A stretch of 64,000 nt of DNA from JBAZMA01 sp041649995 (lineage in GTDB: Bacteria > Omnitrophota > Gorgyraeia > Velamenicoccales > Velamenicoccaceae): NCBI GenBank assembly GCA_041649995.1, contig JBAZMA010000008.1, positions 1 to 64,000 of the forward strand, read 5' to 3'. Under the pieces are notes generated by a model. It was not told the origin of the DNA, did no database searches, and saw only the letters and a program-made list of their open reading frames with translations. Each line of letters begins with the position of its first letter. The first letter of the stretch is position 1. A program made the position numbers and the translations under genes. Below are positions 59,347 to 64,000 of the stretch, piece after piece.

Positions 59347-60117
59347 ATGCTCAATGTGATGTCGTTGAACTGCAATTATTGCTGTGATAAACATGGCCCG
59401 TGGGATGAGAGGCTTAAATTGATCCGCTCGCTTATCCTTGAAAACAGGCCGCATGTGGCCGCTTTTCAGGCGGTCCTGCATCAAAAGGCGGGCCCATTGG
59501 GGGAAATAGGCCAGGCCTGGCAGATCGCGGATATCACCGGCTACCGTTACAGGCTTTTTGCCTCCGCGCATCAGGAAGACAATGGAGACCGCAAAGGGCA
59601 GGCCTTGATCTCACGCATCCCTTTGGTTTTTTCGGACTCCAGGCAGTTGACGCGGCGCCCCGGCCACGCCGACCAGGACAAAAGGATCGTTTTGGCCGCC
59701 CAGGTGGAAACAAAGGCCGGAACGCTGCGCATTTTCAATGTTCATTTTTCCTGGATCAGGGAGCAGGCGGAAGATAACATTATTGAAACGCTGAATTTTT
59801 TAAGGAGATTCAAGGGGATGGCGCTGGTTGTTGGGGATTTTAACGCTTCCGAGAACTCCGGGCTCCTGGATTCTTTTGCCGAGTCCGGCTGGGTGGATGT
59901 CTGGAATATCCTGAGAAAAAACGAGAGGGGCTTTACGTTTGAATCCCATGAGCCCTGCTTGCGCATCGATTACGCCTTGGCCAATAAATCTCTTGAGCAG
60001 CATCTCGAGGACATCAGGGTTTTTCAGCGGCAAACTCCGGATGGGTTATTCCGTATGTCGGACCACCTGGCCTTAATGGTGACGTTAGGGCTTCCTCTCA
60101 AGGGCCCGGGATGCTAG
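59347..60117 (+). CDS. Endonuclease/exonuclease/phosphatase-fold protein
   Basis: 256 residues of the EEP superfamily (DNase I, sphingomyelinase, inositol phosphatases). VMSLNCNYCC opens the fold; FNVHFSW, ALVVGDFNASENSG and the final MSDHLALMVTL supply conserved Asp, Asn and His residues. In most members a metal-binding Glu follows Gln in LQE; here the segment reads AFQAVLH, so that Glu seems lost. The true activity is therefore uncertain. It overlaps nothing but lies 3 bases after the ASRT gene. Confidence 0.78.
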   Translation: MLNVMSLNCNYCCDKHGPWDERLKLIRSLILENRPHVAAFQAVLHQKAGPLGEIGQAWQIADITGYRYRLFASAHQEDNGDRKGQALISRIPLVFSDSRQLTRRPGHADQDKRIVLAAQVETKAGTLRIFNVHFSWIREQAEDNIIETLNFLRRFKGMALVVGDFNASENSGLLDSFAESGWVDVWNILRKNERGFTFESHEPCLRIDYALANKSLEQHLEDIRVFQRQTPDGLFRMSDHLALMVTLGLPLKGPGC

Positions 60118-60136
60118 AGAGAAAGAGAGGCTTTAA

Positions 60137-60985
60137 ATGGCCTATGAACTCGATATTCTGATCCCGACTTGCGACAGGCCAGCCGCGCTGGCCGCGACTC
60201 TTTCAGGCCTTTGTTCCCAGAGCCGTAAACCTTTTCGCCTGATGATTTCAGATCAGACATCGGACCTGGACGTCATGGATTCCGGAGAGATCAGGGCTTT
60301 GCTGCGCGTTCTCCAGGCGCAGGGAAACGCCGTATCCGTCCATAAACACCTGCCGAAAAGAGGTATGGCCGAGCAACGACAATTTTTGCTGGGACTCTCC
60401 GAGGCCCGTTATTGTCTTTTCCTGGATGACGATCTTCTTTTAGAGCCGGATATCCTGGAAAGGCTTATGAAAACAATTCATGAGGAAGAATGCGGATTTG
60501 TCGGCGCCGCGCCCATAGGATTGAGTTATCTGCGGGAAGAAAGGCCTCAGCAACAGGCCATAGAGTTTTGGGAAGGTCCTGTGGAGCCTGAAACCGTGGT
60601 GCCGCACGGCCCGCGATGGCGTCGCCATGTCTTGCATAACGCGGCCAATATCTATCATGTCCAGAGACGGTTGGGGCTGGGCTCAGGCAGGCAAAAGAAA
60701 TATAAAGTCGCCTGGATAGGAGGATGTATCCTTTATGACCGCCGAAAACTGGAGGGAGAGGGCGGATATGGATTTTGGACGAGGCTTCCGAAAGACCATT
60801 GCGGAGAGGATGTGCTTGTCCAGCTTCGTTTGATGTCGCGATACGGGGGATGCGGTATCATTCCTTCCGGGGTGTATCACCTGGAGCTGCCGACAACGGT
60901 CAAGGAACGCCGCGTTAACGCGGCGGAGGCCTTTTTTAACGGCTCGGAGTTTGATTTCCAAAGGGAACAGGGTTTGGGCCGATGA
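60137..60985 (+). CDS. Family 2 glycosyltransferase
   Basis: 282 residues, GT-A fold. ELDILIPTCDRPAALAATLSGLCSQ opens it, and the metal-binding DxD is in CLFLDDDLLLEPDILERL. WIGGCILYDRRKL and GEDVLVQLRLM lie in the acceptor half. No membrane segment is seen. It is 19 bases after the EEP-like gene and probably in the same operon, which points to a surface glycan. The acceptor is unknown. Confidence 0.85.
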   Translation: MAYELDILIPTCDRPAALAATLSGLCSQSRKPFRLMISDQTSDLDVMDSGEIRALLRVLQAQGNAVSVHKHLPKRGMAEQRQFLLGLSEARYCLFLDDDLLLEPDILERLMKTIHEEECGFVGAAPIGLSYLREERPQQQAIEFWEGPVEPETVVPHGPRWRRHVLHNAANIYHVQRRLGLGSGRQKKYKVAWIGGCILYDRRKLEGEGGYGFWTRLPKDHCGEDVLVQLRLMSRYGGCGIIPSGVYHLELPTTVKERRVNAAEAFFNGSEFDFQREQGLGR

Positions 60986-61015
60986 GAGAAGGGTGTTTGA
61001 TGAGATGCCCTGTTT

Positions 61016-62071
61016 TCAAGTAAACATCCGCAGGGACTGTAACGCCGAATGGATAACATCTTCCCGCCTGACATCCGCAACAAATGAATCCTTATGGGGG
61101 CAATCCGATTGAATGCAATTGTTTCCGCAAACCGGACAGTTCAGCCGCCAGGAAATGTGCGTCCTGTTGCGCGTTACGGACAGGGGCGAGGCGTTAAGGG
61201 CGTTTCCGATCCAGTATATCCCTACTGTGGGCGTGCCTGTGGCCCTGGCCAAATGGAGAGGGCCTGTGTCGTTGGAAACGACCAAAGAAGCCTTCCGGAG
61301 GGCGGCGATCAGCCCTTTCAGGGAAAAGTCGCCGGCTCTGTTAAGGGCTTCTGTCTTCATCAGGCCGCGCACTGTTCGGGCGATCGGCCGTTCTTCCCGG
61401 CTTCCTGTGATCATGACTTGAACTCCCTGCTTTTTCAGGGCGTCTCCCACGGCAGCGAATTTTTCCGCAGGCCACCGTCTCCTGGGGTCGGACGCCCCGG
61501 GATGAAGTATGGCAAACGGCGCCTGTGGCAAAAAGGGGAGCGCTTCAAAGATATCTTCCTTCAGGACAGGGATCTTCGGCTCGAGTTCTACGGGTTTCGC
61601 TCCCGCGAGCGCCACGACTTCCAGGTAGCGCAGGACTTCATAATGGTAAAAGACATAGGGGACCCAGCGATCCAGAGTTTCAGCGTCGGGACTTTTCATG
61701 CCGATGGCGCATCCGGCCCCCAGTCGTTTGACAAAGGGATTGGAATAACGTCCGCCTCCGTATAATTGGACCGCCAGATCGAATTCTTCCTTCACCATTC
61801 TCCCAAAAAAGTTTTCAACGGCCTCAGGGCTATCCGGGTCTGCGCCGCCTTTGGCGTAGATCCCCTTCATGCAGGGCACGACCTCCACGCGGTCGATGGG
61901 GCCCGGCCTGTTTTTCAGGAATTCCGCGTGCCAGTGCTGGCCTAAGAGTGTGATTTCGGCTTGCGGGTAGGCCGCCCGCAAGGCATGGAGCGCCGGCAGG
62001 CAAACGACATAATCGCCGATAGCATTCGACCTTAAGACAGCGATTTTTTTAACACCGGAGATTTTTTTCAT
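61016..62071 (-). CDS. Family 9 glycosyltransferase (heptosyltransferase-like)
   Basis: 351 residues. AVLRSNAIGDYVVCLPALHALRAAYPQAEITLLGQHWH opens it; AILHPGASDPRRRWPAEKFAAVGDAL and VVSNDTGPLHLARATGTPTVGIYWIGNALNASP are the GT9 donor site. The Cys-rich end (LNCPVCGNNCIQSDCPH) is like those of the other GT9 proteins here. It starts 3 bases after the stop of the BON-methyltransferase gene on the minus strand, so the two are probably co-translated. It converges on the GT2 gene. Confidence 0.9.
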   Translation of the reverse strand: MKKISGVKKIAVLRSNAIGDYVVCLPALHALRAAYPQAEITLLGQHWHAEFLKNRPGPIDRVEVVPCMKGIYAKGGADPDSPEAVENFFGRMVKEEFDLAVQLYGGGRYSNPFVKRLGAGCAIGMKSPDAETLDRWVPYVFYHYEVLRYLEVVALAGAKPVELEPKIPVLKEDIFEALPFLPQAPFAILHPGASDPRRRWPAEKFAAVGDALKKQGVQVMITGSREERPIARTVRGLMKTEALNRAGDFSLKGLIAALRKASLVVSNDTGPLHLARATGTPTVGIYWIGNALNASPLSVTRNRTHISWRLNCPVCGNNCIQSDCPHKDSFVADVRREDVIHSALQSLRMFT

Positions 62072-62074
62072 ATT

Positions 62075-62767
62075 TCATCCGAAATAATAGGAGAGTTCTT
62101 CTTCTGTTGCCAGTCTTCCGTCTTTAACGGGCGTTAAGTCCGCGAAAAGGCTGCAAGGGTCTTCAAAAAGGCAGTAGGGTTTGAAAGGAAGCATGCCTTT
62201 GTGAAGCTGGCAGAAGAATTCAAGGGTCTTCCTGTTGAAATAACGCACGTGTGTGGGATCTCCGATGGAATTGAGCGTGTTGACGCAGGGGACGATGATG
62301 TGAAGACTGCCGCGGGGTTTGATGACGCGGTGGATCTCATTCATCAGACGGGTGAGATCACGGATATGCTCCAGGACGTGGACGGCAAAGATGTGGTCGG
62401 CCGTATTGTCCTGGAAGGGGAGGCCCTGTTCGATGTCTGAAACAATGTCCACCCCGTCGCCTTCATATTTGTCGACGCCGACAGCCCAGGGGACCTGTTT
62501 TTTGTTTCCGCAGCCGATATCGATCACAAAGGGTTTTTCATTGCCTCCGATCTTCAACACATCCCAGACCGCCCGGACGCCTTTAACCCGGGAAAGGAGT
62601 TCTCTTAAGAGCGCCTGGTCCTCTGGGTCCGTCAGACAGCCTTTGATATGAAGGACGCCTCCCTGAGAGGAGAGTTCCCAGGCGCGTCTGGAAAACAGCG
62701 CGTGATTATCCAGGACGTTGTGGATATGGTTTAGAAGGACGGCGTCAGCGGGAATGGAAGTATTCAT
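62075..62767 (-). CDS. BON domain fused to SAM-dependent methyltransferase
   Basis: 230 residues. Residues about 10-72 resemble a BON domain (LLNHIHNVLDNHALFSRRAWELSSQGGVLHIKGCLTDPEDQALLRELLSRVKGVRAV). A class I methyltransferase follows, with SAM motif VIDIGCGNKKQVPWAVGVD, acidic strand and HVLEHIRDLTRLMNEIHRVIKPRGSLHIIVP (methyltransferase 11 type). BON domains are usually periplasmic, but no signal peptide is seen, so a cytoplasmic role is more likely. GAGG precedes the ATG. It is followed by a GT9 gene. Confidence 0.82.
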   Translation of the reverse strand: MNTSIPADAVLLNHIHNVLDNHALFSRRAWELSSQGGVLHIKGCLTDPEDQALLRELLSRVKGVRAVWDVLKIGGNEKPFVIDIGCGNKKQVPWAVGVDKYEGDGVDIVSDIEQGLPFQDNTADHIFAVHVLEHIRDLTRLMNEIHRVIKPRGSLHIIVPCVNTLNSIGDPTHVRYFNRKTLEFFCQLHKGMLPFKPYCLFEDPCSLFADLTPVKDGRLATEEELSYYFG

Positions 62768-62790
62768 AGCGTAAGCCTCGTGTATTAAAG

Positions 62791-62818
62791 AGAGCCGGTC
62801 CGGTGAGGGACCGGCTCT
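62791..62818 (-). terminator. Strong hairpin upstream of the BON-methyltransferase gene
   Basis: AGAGCCGGTCC (62791-62801) and GGACCGGCTCT (62808-62818) form an 11-base stem around a 6-base loop. A short T-run follows on either strand. It lies 5' of the minus-strand gene at 62767 and probably ends an upstream transcript or attenuates. Confidence 0.5.
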
Positions 62819-62877
62819 TTGTGTGCGTTAACTTTCAAGAAACAGGTGATTGTTCTGTTTGTTGTTTTTCATGGTTC

Positions 62878-62970
62878 TTACTCACTCTGTTCCTGGCCTT
62901 CAGACCTTTTTTGTTTCTGTTGTTCAGTATCTTTGCCTTTTTTTCTTCTTCCTCTTTTCATCGCGCACAT
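62878..62970 (-). CDS. Possible 30-residue basic peptide
   Basis: A short frame starting with ATG at 62970 and rich in Lys, Arg, Gln and Glu (CAMKRGRRKKGKDTEQQKQK). It has a strong Shine-Dalgarno, AGGAGG, 5 bases upstream, the only reason to list it. Composition is low-complexity. It lies between the channel gene and the BON-methyltransferase gene. It may be real or chance. Confidence 0.3.
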   Translation of the reverse strand: MCAMKRGRRKKGKDTEQQKQKRSEGQEQSE

Positions 62971-63012
62971 GGATGCCTCCTCGTTTGTTGTGGTTGTCCT
63001 TTTCTTCCTTCG

Positions 63013-63037
63013 CCCTCCTTTTAGGTCAAAAGGAGGG
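63013..63037 (-). terminator. Perfect 10-base hairpin after the channel gene
   Basis: CCCTCCTTTT (63013-63022) pairs with AAAAGGAGGG (63028-63037) around AGGTC. It lies 18 bases after the stop of the minus-strand channel gene. It lacks a T-run, so it could be a transcript-stabilising or regulatory hairpin. Confidence 0.45.
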
Positions 63038-63054
63038 GGTTTCATATCGGGTTT

Positions 63055-63768
63055 TCAGGGTTTTGTGTTCCTGGCCGTTATAAAATGACTGGCGATATTC
63101 GCCGTGATATAGGAGAAAAAACTGAACGCGTAGAGCGCCAGAAACCAGGACAGGATCCTGCCTTCGGTTGTTTTTGGCCAATAATCCGACCCCATGGTTG
63201 TCAGGATCATAGCCGTCCACCAGAGGGCGTCGCCGTAGGTGGGCAGACCTCCTGAGAGCCCGGCCCCTTTGACGGCCGCAGGGCTTTCAAAGTGCGCCAT
63301 GCCTGCGGCGCCTGACAGGCCGACCAGGATGGTGGCCGTCACCACATAGCCCAGCCCGTATCTGCCCAGGATTTTGCGCAGGGAATTAATGCCCTGTCTC
63401 AACGATACCAGCAGGCGCAGAAGATTTATGGGGCGGATGGCGCGCAGGAGCCTTAAGGCGCGGGCCGCGCGCAAAACGCCGAAAGCCGGCAGCAAGACGG
63501 ACAGGCCCTTTGGCCAATTGTGTTTCAGGTATCTGATTTTAGCGGGAGCGATGGTTATTTCCAGGATAAAATCGAAAATAAAAACCGCCCAGATCAGATA
63601 GGCCAGAAACGTCAGAAAGGGGGTGAGCGCTGCATTCAGCTCCACAATGATCAGAAAGATCCAGACAAAAGATAAAAAGATCAGCGGCTTATCCAGGGAC
63701 CTGTCCAGTTCGTCCAGAAGTCCCCAGCGTTCTTTTTCTATTGTTTTATCCCGCTGATGTTTTGACAT
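63055..63768 (-). CDS. Voltage-gated-type ion channel protein
   Basis: 237 residues with six hydrophobic segments. A charged S4-like helix (FGVLRAARALRLLRAIRPINLLRLLVSLR) is followed by a pore loop ALWWTAMILTTMGSDYWPKTTEG and a last helix (FLALYAFSFFSYITANIASHFI). The fold is that of bacterial voltage-gated K+ channels, but the filter position reads TTMGSDYW instead of the usual TVGYGD. The ion preference is therefore unclear. There is no soluble regulatory domain after S6. It stands alone on the minus strand and is followed by hairpins. Confidence 0.85.
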   Translation of the reverse strand: MSKHQRDKTIEKERWGLLDELDRSLDKPLIFLSFVWIFLIIVELNAALTPFLTFLAYLIWAVFIFDFILEITIAPAKIRYLKHNWPKGLSVLLPAFGVLRAARALRLLRAIRPINLLRLLVSLRQGINSLRKILGRYGLGYVVTATILVGLSGAAGMAHFESPAAVKGAGLSGGLPTYGDALWWTAMILTTMGSDYWPKTTEGRILSWFLALYAFSFFSYITANIASHFITARNTKP

Positions 63769-63827
63769 AACAAGTTCAAGTGGCCAAAGGATAAATAGCT
63801 GCTTAGCTGTTTAGCTCGTTAGCTGTT

Positions 63828-64000
63828 ATCATAGAAACAATTAAAAATTAAGAATGAAGAATTGAACTTTGATCAATGATTTTCGGACTTCTGAATTCAG
63901 ACGTCAGACTTCCGACATCCGACTTCCGAATTCGGTCTTCTGATTTCGGATTTCTGAATTCTGTCTTCTGCTTTTGCTATAAGCCATTTGTCATAAGCTA
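63828..64000. repeat. Dispersed intergenic repeat, second copy
   Basis: Shares words in the same order with 29905-30049: ATCATAGAAACAATTAAAAA, AAGAATGAAGAATTGAAC, TTCGGACTTCTGAATTCAGA, GACGTCAGACTTCCGAC and ATAAGCCATTTG. It is somewhat longer in the middle because of repeated GACTTCCGA-like words. It is cut by the window end. No coding frame is supported. Confidence 0.7.

Noticed and set aside
62803..63088. Phe/Leu-rich plus-strand frames (62803-63024, 62819-63088, 62850-63083)
   Set aside because: They are translations of a T-rich stretch complementary to A-rich minus-strand text and have no ribosome-binding site. They look like chance hydrophobic frames.

Overview
The window looks like a chromosomal segment of a Gram-negative, envelope-rich, probably uncultured bacterium. 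Base composition is mixed to moderately GC-rich, and genes are packed with many 1-17 base overlaps. ADP-heptose genes (hldE, gmhB) and four family-9 glycosyltransferases point to a heptose-containing outer-membrane polysaccharide. The mix of cytosolic alpha-glucan and trehalose enzymes, several radical SAM enzymes, a KaiB/KaiC operon and word-like intergenic repeats recalls genomes of the Omnitrophota (PVC group). That placement is an inference from gene content; no rRNA, tRNA or marker-protein set is present to prove it.

Layout. 1-7000: a repeat-bearing intergenic region, CTP synthase, a small lipoprotein, an alpha-glucan phosphorylase, a PEBP-like protein and two secreted coiled-coil proteins. 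7095-18294: one tightly overlapping run of eleven genes behind an apparently leaderless promoter. It holds a B12-type radical SAM enzyme, a DUF2079 membrane protein, a GT9, three more radical SAM enzymes, a stand-alone E1 alpha/beta thiamine enzyme pair, a GT2, and two small proteins that each carry membrane helices plus a winged-helix-like tail. This is the best candidate for an undescribed system, probably making or attaching a modified sugar or lipid at the cell surface. 18385-25460: a YHS-permease fusion, two secreted glycoside hydrolases, a hairpin array between long direct repeats, a four-gene run of small metabolic proteins, and a fused MsrA-MsrB.

25501-40014: an RND/MMPL-type exporter, then alpha-glucan metabolism: GlgX debranching enzyme, TreZ and TreY (trehalose from maltodextrin), and a GT4 overlapping an amylo-alpha-1,6-glucosidase. 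With the phosphorylase at 2237 this gives breakdown of a glycogen-like polymer and its conversion to trehalose. NAD(P)H-hydrate epimerase and a single-domain response regulator lie between. 40156-42392: small membrane proteins of the DUF3185, holin-like, DUF2892-like, DUF883 and DUF1328 types, a set usually tied to envelope or osmotic stress. 42544-47389: kaiC, two kaiB genes and a multi-PAS histidine kinase. 47322-50426, minus strand: pyruvyl transferase, FAD oxidoreductase and a small secreted protein. 50643-60985: heptosyltransferases, gmhB, hldE and other glycosyltransferases mixed with stress genes (DUF2383, hemerythrin, SDRs) and a sensory-rhodopsin-transducer-like protein. 61016-63768, minus strand: GT9, a BON-methyltransferase fusion and an ion channel. 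The window ends in a dispersed intergenic repeat that also occurs at 29905-30049.

Start codons were revised where a Shine-Dalgarno sequence, an ATGA/TGATG overlap or family N-termini favoured a different start. No rRNA, tRNA, CRISPR array, transposase or integrase was found.
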